From Bradyrhizobium sp. 170 (GTDB taxonomy: Bacteria > Pseudomonadota > Alphaproteobacteria > Rhizobiales > Xanthobacteraceae), in NCBI RefSeq assembly GCF_023101085.1, contig NZ_CP064703.1:5394001-5458000 (forward strand): a stretch of 64,000 nt of DNA. Direction: 5' to 3'. Below, one piece after another: positions 18,207 through 26,545 of this stretch; the first letter of the stretch is position 1, and each line of letters begins with the position of its first letter. The translations under genes were made by a program, and so were the position numbers. The notes beneath the pieces were generated by a model that did not search any database, was not told the origin of the DNA, and worked only from the letters and a program-made list of their open reading frames with translations.

Positions 18207-19103
18207 ATGCGCAGCTTTGACGAAGCCACGATCACCGACGCCGTCTTGCAGCGCGTCAGGGCTGCGAAGGACGATCGCGTCCGCCAGGTCAGCGAGGCGC
18301 TCGTGCGCCATCTGCATGCCTTCGTCAGGGAGATCGAGCCGACGCAGGCGGAATGGGAGGCCGGCATCGATTTCCTGACCCGCACCGGGCAGATGTGCGA
18401 CGACAAGCGGCAGGAATTCATCCTGCTGTCCGATACGCTCGGCGTCTCCATGCTGGTCGATGCCATCAACCATCGGACACCGGAGGGCGCGACCGAGACG
18501 ACCGTGCTCGGACCGTTTTACGTACAGCGCGCGCCCGAGCATCCGCTGGGCGCGGACATCTCCGGCACCATGGAGGGCGCGCCGCTCTTGGTCACCGGCA
18601 CGGTATCGGCGGCTGGCGGCAAGCCGCTCGCCGGCGCCGTGGTGGACGTCTGGCATTCGGACAATGATGGCTATTACGACGTTCAGCAGCTCGATGAGAT
18701 CGGCGATCTTGCGATGCGCGCGCGGTTTCGCACCGATGAGAACGGCCAGTTCTGGTTCTGGTCGATCAAACCGGCTGCCTATCCGATCCCCCATGACGGT
18801 CCAGTCGGCAAGATGCTCGAGGCGCAGGGCCGCCACCCGTGGCGCCCGGCGCACGTCCATTTCATGATTGCCGCGCCGGGATGCCAGACACTGGTGACGC
18901 ATGTGTTCGCCGCCGGCGATCAATACCTGGATTCGGATGTCGTCTTCGGCGTCAAGGACAGCCTGATCCGGCAGTTCGCCGGCATGCCGGCCGGAACGGC
19001 CGCCGATAGCCGCGAGATGACGCAGTCTTATTATCACCTGAACTACGATTTCGGACTGAAAGCGAGTTCGGAAGCTCGCCGTTCCGGAGAGCGCGCCGCT
19101 TAA
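18207..19103 (+). CDS. graB: Hydroxyquinol 1,2-dioxygenase
   Basis: This 298-residue intradiol ring-cleavage dioxygenase uses Fe(III) and opens hydroxyquinol to maleylacetate. An N-terminal helical dimerisation domain (1-100) is followed by LGPFYVQRAP and the beta-sandwich. The iron ligands are expected at Tyr156/157 (DGYYDVQ), Tyr192 (AYPIPHDG), His216 and His218 (AHVHF). The spacing and HPWRPAHVHF match hydroxyquinol rather than catechol dioxygenases. It is the last gene of the operon; its stop overlaps the stop of convergent dusA in a shared TTAA. Confidence 0.94.
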   Translation: MRSFDEATITDAVLQRVRAAKDDRVRQVSEALVRHLHAFVREIEPTQAEWEAGIDFLTRTGQMCDDKRQEFILLSDTLGVSMLVDAINHRTPEGATETTVLGPFYVQRAPEHPLGADISGTMEGAPLLVTGTVSAAGGKPLAGAVVDVWHSDNDGYYDVQQLDEIGDLAMRARFRTDENGQFWFWSIKPAAYPIPHDGPVGKMLEAQGRHPWRPAHVHFMIAAPGCQTLVTHVFAAGDQYLDSDVVFGVKDSLIRQFAGMPAGTAADSREMTQSYYHLNYDFGLKASSEARRSGERAA

Positions 19104-20095
19104 GCCGCGACCAGCGCCGCTGCGCGGTCCTCGACCAACTCGATCGCATCGCGCAGCACGTCGACGCCGGCGCCCGGCCTGACGCCCCTCTCCGCCAGAT
19201 GGCGGCGGAAGGCACGCGCGCCGGGCACGCCGTGAAACGCGCCGACGAAATGCCGTGTCATCGAATGCAGCCGTGCGCCCTGCGCCAACTGGTCTTCGAT
19301 GTAGGGAAACATCGCTTCGAAGACGTCCTTCATGGTGGCGTATGGCGCCGCCTCGCCGAACAATTCCGGATCGACGTCGAGCAAACGCCACGGCTCCTGA
19401 TAGGCCGCCCGTCCCAGCATCACGCCGTCGACATGGTCGAGATGCCGTTTCGCCTCCGCAATGCTGCCGATGCCGCCATTGATGATGATGGGAACATCGG
19501 GCAGTGCAGCCTTCAGCCGGTAGACCCTGTCGTAATCGAGCGGTGGGATGTCGCGATTTTCCTTCGGTGACAAACCGTTGAGCCAGGCTTTTCGAGCATG
19601 CACGATCAGCGCGTCGGCACCGGCCGCGACCACACTGCGCGCCAGCACATCGAGCGCGACTTCCGGATCCTGATCGTCGATGCCGATCCGGCATTTGACG
19701 GTGACGGGAATGTTGACCGCGCGCTTCATGGCCGCAACGCCGTCGGCAACCAGCGCCGGCTCCGCCATCAGGCAGGCGCCGAAGCGGCCGTCCTTCACCC
19801 GGTCGGAGGGACAGCCGACATTGAGATTGATTTCATCGTAGCCGAAATCCTCGCCGATCTTCGCAGCGGTGGCGAGATCGCCGGGATCGGAACCGCCGAG
19901 CTGAAGGGCCACGGGATGCTCGCTCGGATCGAAGCCGAGCAGCCGCCTGCGGTCGCCATGAATAATGGCGCCGGTCGTCAGCATCTCCGTGTAAAGCCGG
20001 CTCCGCCGCGTCATCAGACGGTGGAAGACGCGGCAATGCCGGTCGGTCCAATCCATCATGGGGGCAACGGAAAATCGATAGCCTTGATATTTCAA
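19100..20095 (-). CDS. dusA: tRNA-dihydrouridine synthase A
   Basis: This is a 331-residue FMN enzyme that reduces uridines in the D-loop of tRNA. It begins with the DusA hallmark RFSVAPMMDWTDRHCR. Other landmarks are NLNVGCPSDRVKDGRFGACLM with the catalytic Cys, VKCRIGIDD, VHARKAWLNGLSPKENR and GGIGSIAEAKRHLDHVDGVMLGRAAYQEPW. The start appears to be TTG 20095, since no ATG occurs upstream of the conserved N-terminus and the ribosome-binding site is weak. The gene is unrelated to its catabolic neighbours. Confidence 0.95.
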   Translation of the reverse strand: MKYQGYRFSVAPMMDWTDRHCRVFHRLMTRRSRLYTEMLTTGAIIHGDRRRLLGFDPSEHPVALQLGGSDPGDLATAAKIGEDFGYDEINLNVGCPSDRVKDGRFGACLMAEPALVADGVAAMKRAVNIPVTVKCRIGIDDQDPEVALDVLARSVVAAGADALIVHARKAWLNGLSPKENRDIPPLDYDRVYRLKAALPDVPIIINGGIGSIAEAKRHLDHVDGVMLGRAAYQEPWRLLDVDPELFGEAAPYATMKDVFEAMFPYIEDQLAQGARLHSMTRHFVGAFHGVPGARAFRRHLAERGVRPGAGVDVLRDAIELVEDRAAALVAA

Positions 20096-20131
20096 CAGTT
20101 TAGCTTACTTTCTCAATGGAGTGAACAGCGG

Positions 20132-20167
20132 ACGTGTGCACTCCAAAATAGACGAAATTGCACACGT
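20132..20167. promoter_or_regulatory. Perfect 9-bp inverted repeat upstream of dusA
   Basis: ACGTGTGCA (20132-20140) and TGCACACGT (20159-20167) are exact reverse complements 18 nt apart. The related palindrome GTGTACAC follows at 20190-20197. This is a typical size for a dimeric regulator site, 37-72 bp before the dusA start. No regulator is encoded next to it. The rest of the 20096-20435 gap (upstream of dusA, downstream of pyrC) shows no gene I can support. Confidence 0.45.
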
Positions 20168-20435
20168 TGGTACCCATTTTGACCTCCCGGTGTACACATG
20201 CTCCGCAACGAAATCCGCGTTGCTCAAATGCGAACATCCGGCGGACCATGGATTGCTGGGACGTTCCGATCGGGAAATCCCGGCTCTTCGTTCTCCACGA
20301 CCCGGCGCTCCTCCAATTCTATTCGGCTATCCTGGATTTTGAGGCCATTCAGTCAATTTAACGACGGCGGTCGGTAACAGCGCTCTCGCCAGGATCGCAA
20401 CTGTTGAGTGAAGCGCCAACCCCGATCTGCAAGCG

Positions 20436-21530
20436 TCACGGCCTCACCTCACCGAGCGACCACGGCATGCTCTCGCCACCGCGAAACACCATCACCTCAT
20501 CGCTATCCACCCGGACAGCCAACGGCGCGGCCGCCGCGCGGCGCTTGAGCTCGATCGTGCCGGTGTTGGCCGGGAGGCCGTAAAATCGAGCGCCATTCAA
20601 CGATGCAAACGCCTCGAGCCGATCAAGGGCGATCTCTTCGTCGAAGACCTGCGCATAGGTCTGCAACGCGGTCGCGCCGACAAACACGCCGGCACAGCCG
20701 CAAGCAGCCTCCTTCGCCTTGGAAAGATGCGGTGCAGTATCGGTGCCGATGAAGAAACACGGATCGCCGGAGGTTGCTGCCCGACGTAACGCCAGACGAT
20801 GATGTTCACGCTTGGCGACCGGCAGGCAATACAAATGCGGGCGCAGCCCTCCCTGAAAGAGCGAGGTACGGTTGATGACGAGATGATGCGGCGTGATCGT
20901 GCCCGCGATGCGCGACCCGTGCGCCCGGACGACGTCGACAGCTTCCTGGGGCGTGACGTGCTCGACGACGGCTTTCAATTCCTGATGATCCCGCAACAGC
21001 GGCAGCAGAGTCTGTTCCAGAAACAGCGCCTCGCGATCGAAGATATCGACCGCCGGATCGGTCGCTTCACCGTGGATGAGCAGAGGCATGCCGATCCGCT
21101 CCATGCGTTCGAGCACTGGCCTAATTCTGCTGATGCTCGTGACGCCGTGATGGGCATTTGTGGTGGCGCCGGCCGGATAGTATTTTGCGGCAACCCAAAC
21201 ACCTTCCGAATGCCCTTTCTGGATCTCGTCGGGCGATGTTGTGTCGGTCAGATAGCAGGTCATCAGCGGCTCGAAATCGTTGCCAACCGGCCGTGCCGCC
21301 AGGATGCGGGAGCGATAGGCTGCGGCCGCGGCCGCCGTGGTCACCGGCGGTACGAGATTGGGCATGATGATGCCGCGGGCAAACTGCGCGGCGGTGAAGG
21401 GTAGAATCGCCCGCAGCATCGCGCCATCGCGCAGATGAACGTGCCAATCGTCAGGCCGGCGAATCCTGATACTGTCCACCTTGCGTTTCTTGGACTCCGC
21501 AGAGGCGTCGAAAAGGGAATCAAGCGTCAT
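20436..21530 (-). CDS. pyrC: Dihydroorotase, PyrC type
   Basis: This 364-residue zinc enzyme closes carbamoyl-aspartate to dihydroorotate in pyrimidine synthesis. The metal centre is visible: HVHLRDG near residue 30, the carbamylated Lys in AKYYPAGATTNAHHGV, His in LIHGEATD and VEHVT, and Asp in GTDTAPH. ATPHH-like GTITPHHLVINR is the PyrC substrate region. ATG 21530 has GGAGG 7 nt upstream. It is the compact E. coli-like PyrC, not an allantoinase or hydantoinase, though it lies beside a hydantoinase-A relic. Confidence 0.93.
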   Translation of the reverse strand: MTLDSLFDASAESKKRKVDSIRIRRPDDWHVHLRDGAMLRAILPFTAAQFARGIIMPNLVPPVTTAAAAAAYRSRILAARPVGNDFEPLMTCYLTDTTSPDEIQKGHSEGVWVAAKYYPAGATTNAHHGVTSISRIRPVLERMERIGMPLLIHGEATDPAVDIFDREALFLEQTLLPLLRDHQELKAVVEHVTPQEAVDVVRAHGSRIAGTITPHHLVINRTSLFQGGLRPHLYCLPVAKREHHRLALRRAATSGDPCFFIGTDTAPHLSKAKEAACGCAGVFVGATALQTYAQVFDEEIALDRLEAFASLNGARFYGLPANTGTIELKRRAAAAPLAVRVDSDEVMVFRGGESMPWSLGEVRP

Positions 21531-21555
21531 AAGGCATCCTCCACTGCACCGAAAC

Positions 21556-21834
21556 TCATGTTCGCGCGCTCGCCGCGACCGTCGATGTAAAGACATCAAT
21601 CAAGGCCGCGGCGGCCCCGCGATTACCCAGGATTCCGACAGCGCGTGCATATCTGGGATCCTCGATCGCACACACGGAAATATCCCGGCCGAAAGGGGGC
21701 GCGATCCCCCAGTTCGGCAGCAGCGACACACCTACACCCTCGGCAACGAGGATGACAATGGTCTCGGGTGCATCGAGCTCGAAGAGTTCGCGGACTGCAA
21801 TCCGCTGATCATTGAGGAAACGGCTCACAAGCTG
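21556..21834 (-). pseudogene. 3' fragment of a LysR-family regulator gene
   Basis: The minus strand encodes about 92 residues ending at TGA 21556. They match the last third of a LysR effector domain: RELFELDAPETIVILVAEG, then VGVSLLPNWG and the C-terminal YARAVGILGNRGAAAALIDVF. The DNA-binding half is missing. The similarity stops near 21834, exactly where the hydantoinase-A fragment begins on the other strand. That is what a deletion across two divergent genes would leave. The remnant has no start of its own and should be inactive. Confidence 0.7.
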
Positions 21835-21837
21835 ACC

Positions 21838-22683
21838 CGTCCAGGCGTCGCCTTCCCCGTGATGAGCTTTGCCTCCGGGGCGACCAACTCGATGCGCGGC
21901 GCGGCCCATCTGTCCGGACTCGAAGACGCCCTGGTCGTGGACGTCGGCGGCACGACAAGCGACATTGGCCAATTGCGCCATGGGTTTCCGCGTGAGGCCA
22001 ATGCGGTCGTCGAGATCGGCGGTGTGCGCACGCTGTTCCGCATGCCGGACCTCCTGTCGATCGGCCTCGGTGGCGGCAGCCATATCGATCCCGTGTCGGC
22101 GAAGATGGGCCCGCTCAGCGTTGGCTACCGTCTGACGCAGGATGCGCTTGTCTTCGGTGGCGAACAGTTGACCGCGACCGATATCGCGGCCGCCGCCGGG
22201 CTGCTCGATGTTGGCGATCGCTCCCGCGTCGCGTCGATCTCGAAGGATATGATCGCCGCGGCGCTCACCGACGCCACGCGGCAACTCGAAGAAAATATCG
22301 ACCGCATGAAGACCGAGGCCGGCGACGCGCCGCTGATTGCCGTAGGCGGCGGCGCCTTCCTGGTACCCGAAGCGCTGGCCGGCGTTTCGCAGATCATCCG
22401 GGTCCCCTTCGGTGATTGCGCTAATGCAGTCGGCGCAGCGATTGCCCGCGTCAGCGGTGAGGCCGACCAAGTCTTCCGCGATCTCACACGCGACGAAGCC
22501 ATTGCCGCGGCGTTGGAAATCGCTGAACGCAAGGCTATCAACGCCGGCGCGGATCCCGCCAGCCTGAGGACTATTGAGATCGAGGATATGCCGATCGCCT
22601 ACCTGCCAGGCAATTCACTGCGCGTCCGCGTCCGTGTTGCCGGTGCGCTCAACCGGATCGAGGCCAGTCGGGAGGTAGCTTAG
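21838..22683 (+). pseudogene. 3' fragment of a hydantoinase/oxoprolinase A (HyuA-type) gene
   Basis: About 281 residues match the C-terminal ATPase-like half of the hydantoinase A/N-methylhydantoinase family. Matches are FPVMSFASGATNSMRGAAHL, VVDVGGTTSDIGQL, LLSIGLGGGSHIDP and APLIAVGGGAFLVPEALAG. The N-terminal Hydant_A_N domain (roughly 190 residues) is absent. The open frame upstream of 21838 runs antisense through the LysR remnant and has no family similarity. No hydantoinase B partner follows. The gene is therefore broken at its 5' end, although its remaining frame is intact, which suggests a recent event. Confidence 0.75.
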
Positions 22684-22816
22684 GCATGGTTCAGATCGAT
22701 ACTGCCTGCACCCGTTCCTCTTTCGACGGCCGGGATTGGCAGAGCTAATATGTTGGCGTTCGCCGCTTCGTGACCTAGAGTAACGGCGGAACCTTGTTTC
22801 TGCTGGAGTGACGTGC

Positions 22817-23677
22817 GTGACTGATATCTCCGCGACAAAAGAGCCGTCTCTCGATCCCCGGTCGAACTGGGCCGCGCTTTCCCAGGCGGAGCGCGACGCT
22901 GCCTACGACAACAATGCGGCAGTGAAGAACAGCGCGGCGCTGATTGCCGAACGAAACGAGGCTTCCGAAGCGCTGCGCGCCAGCCGCAAATCATTTCTGG
23001 ATTTGCCGTATGGCGATCGCGAAAGGACGAAGATCGATCTCTATCCGGCCACCGAGAAGACAGCCCCCTGCCTGGTGTTCCTGCACGGCGGTTACTGGCA
23101 GCGCAATTCGCGCGAAGTATTTGCCATGCTGGTCGAAGGCGTCGCGACGCACGGCTGGTCGGTCGCCATTACCGGATATTCGCTGGCTCCCGACGCTTCG
23201 TTGACAGAGATCGTCACGGAGATATCCCGGTCGCTCGATTGGCTGGCCGAAAACGGAGCGTCATACGGCATCATCGGGCCCGTCGTGCTCTCGGGCTGGT
23301 CGGCCGGTGCCCACCTGGTCGCAACGGCACTCGATCACCCGCGCGTCACGGCGGGACTGGCGATTTCCGGTGTGTACGATCTTGCACCCATCCGCGATAC
23401 GGGGCTCAACAACGCGCTGAAGCTGACAGACCAGGAAGTCGCAAATCTCTCGCCGCTTCGCCTGCCCGCCGTCCACAAGCGGCTCGACATCGCCTACGGC
23501 ACGGCCGAACTTCCGGCGCTGGTTTTCGATTCAATCCAGCTTCATGAATTGCGCATGGCCGCGCACGCGCCGGGCAAGCTTTTCCCGATCGAAGGCGCAG
23601 ACCATTTCAGCATTCTCAGCGAGCTACGGCGTCCTGACGGCGCGCTTGTCGATATCGCGCGAAAGCTCGTCGGCTAG
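22817..23677 (+). CDS. Alpha/beta hydrolase, arylformamidase (KynB)-like
   Basis: This is a 286-residue cytosolic hydrolase. The oxyanion-hole motif FLHGGYWQRN and nucleophile GWSAGAHL with its Ser are clear, and a catalytic His is likely in EGADHFSIL. The HGGYW form is shared with kynurenine formamidases and related esterases. The rest of the tryptophan pathway is not present, so an amide or ester of unknown origin is as likely. GTG 22817 has GGAG 8 nt upstream. The stop overlaps the stop of the convergent Rieske gene by 4 nt. Confidence 0.82.
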   Translation: MTDISATKEPSLDPRSNWAALSQAERDAAYDNNAAVKNSAALIAERNEASEALRASRKSFLDLPYGDRERTKIDLYPATEKTAPCLVFLHGGYWQRNSREVFAMLVEGVATHGWSVAITGYSLAPDASLTEIVTEISRSLDWLAENGASYGIIGPVVLSGWSAGAHLVATALDHPRVTAGLAISGVYDLAPIRDTGLNNALKLTDQEVANLSPLRLPAVHKRLDIAYGTAELPALVFDSIQLHELRMAAHAPGKLFPIEGADHFSILSELRRPDGALVDIARKLVG

Positions 23678-24045
23678 TTCGCCGTCGATTTGATCGCCGC
23701 AGCGTCGATCCAGACCTGATCGTCTCTGATCCGGACCGGGTATAGCCACAACGGCCGGCTCGGCCAACCGTAGGAAATCTGGCCGTTACGGAGATCGAAC
23801 GAGGCCGAGTGACGGGGACAGAACAAGCGTCCTCCTGACAAGAGCCCGAGACTGAGATCAGCCTGCTCGTGCGGGCACATCCGTTCGCAGGCGACCGCAC
23901 GTCCTTCGCTCCAGGCCAGGATCAAATCGACGCCGGTCACGCGGATGCAGACGATCGTTTGCGAAATCAGCCGGCTGAGCCCGCAGACCGGCATCCATTT
24001 CCCGTCGTCCGACGACACCGCCGCTTCAGGCCGCTCATCCGCCAA
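23674..24045 (-). CDS. Rieske [2Fe-2S] ferredoxin-like protein
   Basis: This 123-residue soluble Rieske protein has ligands Cys57 and His59 (CPHEQAD) and Cys76 and His79 (CPRHSASF), separated by the usual 16 residues. Such small proteins pass electrons to ring-hydroxylating oxygenases or other redox enzymes. The start is TTG 24045, inside the last codons of livF, with AAGG 6 nt upstream. The 11-nt overlap points to translational coupling at the end of the long minus-strand operon. No oxygenase alpha subunit is encoded nearby, so its partner may be the molybdenum hydroxylase or lie elsewhere. Confidence 0.9.
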   Translation of the reverse strand: MADERPEAAVSSDDGKWMPVCGLSRLISQTIVCIRVTGVDLILAWSEGRAVACERMCPHEQADLSLGLLSGGRLFCPRHSASFDLRNGQISYGWPSRPLWLYPVRIRDDQVWIDAAAIKSTAN

Positions 24046-24739
24046 GATAGGCCTTTCGAACGTGCTCGTTCTCGATCATCTCCGCGCCCGGCCCCGACAG
24101 AACGATGCGGCCGCCCTCCAGCAGATAGGCGTGGTCGCACATCTCGAGCGCCGCAAACGCGTTCTGCTCCACCAGCAGGACCGTCGTCCCGGCATCGCGG
24201 ATGCCGCGGATGATCGCAAAGGTTCGCTCGACGATGTTAGGCGCGAGCCCAAGGGACGGCTCGTCGAACATGATCAAGCGTGGCCGCGACATCAGCGCCC
24301 GGCCGATCGCCAGCATTTGCTGTTCGCCGCCAGACAAGGTGCCTGCCGCCTGCTTTCTCCGTTCGGCAAGGCGCGGAAACTCGGCATAGATCCGAGCGCG
24401 GTCCTCCGATATCTCCGCGGATCTGGTGCGCAGATAGGCCCCCATGTCGAGATTTTCCTCGACCGTCATGTGCGGAAACACCCGCCGTCCTTCCGGACAG
24501 TGCGCGATCCCGCTGGCCACCACGCGCGGCGGCTTGGCGCCCGCAATGTCCTTGCCCTCGAACAGCATCGATCCGGAACGCGGCGCAACCAGCCCGGAGA
24601 TCGCGCGCAGCGTGGTGCTCTTGCCGGCGCCGTTGGCGCCGATCAGGGCGACGAGCTGTCCGGCCTTGACCTCCAGCGAAATGCCGCGCAACGCCGTGAC
24701 ACCGCCATAGCCACACACCATGTCGCGGATCTCAAGCAC
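24035..24739 (-). CDS. livF: Branched-chain-type ABC transporter ATPase, LivF-like
   Basis: This 234-residue ATPase has Walker A GANGAGKSTT, signature LSGGEQQMLAIGRAL, Walker B LIMFDEPSLGLAP and the LivF-typical start MLEIRDMVCGYGGVTALRGI. It works with LivG, H and M to import the ligand of the binding protein at 27488. The start is GTG 24739 with GGGAG 6 nt upstream, overlapping livG by 8 nt. The transporter type imports branched-chain amino acids, amides, urea or aromatic acids; here the operon suggests an aromatic or heterocyclic compound. Confidence 0.95.
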   Translation of the reverse strand: MLEIRDMVCGYGGVTALRGISLEVKAGQLVALIGANGAGKSTTLRAISGLVAPRSGSMLFEGKDIAGAKPPRVVASGIAHCPEGRRVFPHMTVEENLDMGAYLRTRSAEISEDRARIYAEFPRLAERRKQAAGTLSGGEQQMLAIGRALMSRPRLIMFDEPSLGLAPNIVERTFAIIRGIRDAGTTVLLVEQNAFAALEMCDHAYLLEGGRIVLSGPGAEMIENEHVRKAYLGG

Positions 24740-25508
24740 GTGTCGCTCCCTGCCCGAGATAGGCCTCGATAACGGCCGGGTCGTTCCGGATCACGTCCGG
24801 CGAACCCTCGGCGATGATCCGGCCGTAGTTCAGCACCACGATTCGATCGGAGACGCTCATCACCATCGGCATGTCGTGCTCGACCAGCAGGATGGTGACG
24901 CCGCGATCCCGGATGTTGCGGACCAACTGCACGAAGGTGTGTGTTTCCGAGGCATTCATGCCGGAGACCGGCTCGTCGAGCAGCAGCATCGACGGCTCGG
25001 CTGCCAGCGCCAGCGCCACGCCGACCAACCGCTGCTCGCCGTAGGACAGCGAGCCCGCAAGATCGTGGGCGCGGCGTTCGAGGCCGACCCATTTGACCAG
25101 TTCGCTGGCGCGTTCCCGCAAGCGCCGCTGCGACGACCGGGCGCGCCGCAGGCCGAGAATGGCCTCGAGCAGACTCACCCTGCCCTGGCGATGCAGCCCG
25201 ACCAGCAGATTGTCGTAAACGGTGTCGTTCGGAAAGACGCTGGTGCGCTGGAAGGTGCGGATCAGTCCCAGGTCGGCAATCTGATGCGGCTTCAGTCCGT
25301 TAAGCGCCGTCCCGCGATAGCTCACGGCGCCGTGGGTTGGATCCAGGAATCCGGTAACGACGTTGAACGCCGTGGTCTTGCCGGCGCCGTTAGGCCCGAT
25401 CAGGCTGACGATCTCGCCCTCGCCGACCGTGAAATTCATGTCCGAGAGCGCAACGAGCCCCCCGAAATGCACGGCGACTTTTTCGACCTTCAGGGCGGTC
25501 GTCGTCAT
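24732..25508 (-). CDS. livG: Branched-chain-type ABC transporter ATPase, LivG-like
   Basis: This 258-residue ATPase shows GPNGAGKTTAFNVVTGF (Walker A), RTFQRTSVFPNDTVYDNL, SYGEQRLVGVALAL (signature) and LLLDEPVSGMNASE (Walker B). The C-terminal YGRIIAEGSPDVIRNDPAVI is characteristic of LivG. Its ATG shares one base with the livM stop (TAATG), so translation is coupled. Confidence 0.95.
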   Translation of the reverse strand: MTTTALKVEKVAVHFGGLVALSDMNFTVGEGEIVSLIGPNGAGKTTAFNVVTGFLDPTHGAVSYRGTALNGLKPHQIADLGLIRTFQRTSVFPNDTVYDNLLVGLHRQGRVSLLEAILGLRRARSSQRRLRERASELVKWVGLERRAHDLAGSLSYGEQRLVGVALALAAEPSMLLLDEPVSGMNASETHTFVQLVRNIRDRGVTILLVEHDMPMVMSVSDRIVVLNYGRIIAEGSPDVIRNDPAVIEAYLGQGATRA

Positions 25509-26545
25509 TACGCATGCTCCTTGGCGTCACGTTCGGAGAAAGCAACCGGTTCGATCTGTTTTCTCGGTTTCGCAAACCGTTGCGCCAGCGATGGTACGAT
25601 GCCGCGCGGCAATACGAACAGGATGACGATCAGCACGCCGCCATAGGCGATCCATTGCGCCTCTGGCGCCATGATCGGGCGCAGGTACACGGGCAGCAGT
25701 CCGAAGATCATGCCACCGACGACAGGCCCGGCCAGTGACCCCTTGCCGCCGGTGATGACCATGATCACCATCGTCACGGTATTGATGAAGGCGAACACCT
25801 CGGGATCGATGATCCGGATATAGTGTGCGTAGAGGCTGCCGGCCGCGCCCGCGATCCCTGCCGAGATCACCGCTGCCAGCGTGAGCGTCTTTGTCACGTC
25901 GATGCCGACCGACACCGCCAGCGTTTCGTTTTCCATCAGCCCGCGCATGGCCCGGCCGAAATGCGAATGGACCAGGCGTGAGATCAGCAGATAGGTGACG
26001 ACCGCGACGGCAAGCACGAGGTAGTAGTTCTGCAGCTTGGTGCGCAGCGTCAGATCTCCGAGACCCGACAATCCGATCGTAATCGAGGGAATGTTGGTCA
26101 GCGCCAGCGGGCCCTGCGTCAACTCGACCCAATTCAGCGCCACCAGCCGGACCACTTCGGCAAAGGAAATCGTCACGATCACGAAATAGGCGCCGCGCAC
26201 GCGAAACGAGAGCAGCCCCACGAGATATCCGCACAATCCCGCGATGACGATTGCCAGAGCAAAACCGACGATCGGCGGCCATGGCTCGTGAACGATGCGG
26301 AAGCCGAACGGCAAGCCAGCGTCGAAGCCAAGCGACGTCAGAGCACTGACATAGGCGCCGATGCCGAAGAACGCGATATGACCGAGGCTGAGCTGGCCGG
26401 TGAACCCGAGCAGCAGATTGAGGCTCATCGCGCCGATGACGAAGATGCCGGTCGTGATCAACGCGTTCATAAGATACGGATCGCGCAGCCAGAGTGGCAC
26501 CGATGCGAACGCGACGACCGTGACAATGGTGACCCCCGACTTCAT
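25508..26545 (-). CDS. livM: Branched-chain-type ABC transporter permease, LivM-like
   Basis: This is a 345-residue inner-membrane permease with about ten helices. It carries the LivM landmarks LLLGFTGQLSLGHIAFFGIGAY, VRGAYFVIVTISFAEVVRLV and MVITGGKGSLAGPVVGG. The hydrophilic C-terminus (KPRKQIEPVAFSERDAKEHA) is cytoplasmic. The ATG overlaps the livH stop as ATGA. Confidence 0.95.
   Translation of the reverse strand: MKSGVTIVTVVAFASVPLWLRDPYLMNALITTGIFVIGAMSLNLLLGFTGQLSLGHIAFFGIGAYVSALTSLGFDAGLPFGFRIVHEPWPPIVGFALAIVIAGLCGYLVGLLSFRVRGAYFVIVTISFAEVVRLVALNWVELTQGPLALTNIPSITIGLSGLGDLTLRTKLQNYYLVLAVAVVTYLLISRLVHSHFGRAMRGLMENETLAVSVGIDVTKTLTLAAVISAGIAGAAGSLYAHYIRIIDPEVFAFINTVTMVIMVITGGKGSLAGPVVGGMIFGLLPVYLRPIMAPEAQWIAYGGVLIVILFVLPRGIVPSLAQRFAKPRKQIEPVAFSERDAKEHA

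Noticed and set aside
20121..20361. Two short plus-strand open frames between dusA and pyrC
   Set aside because: No ribosome-binding site, no recognisable domain, and they cover the inverted repeats; coding is unlikely.
21481..21837. N-terminal extension of the hydantoinase-A fragment
   Set aside because: The frame is open but runs antisense through the LysR remnant and pyrC start; its sequence shows no hydantoinase similarity.
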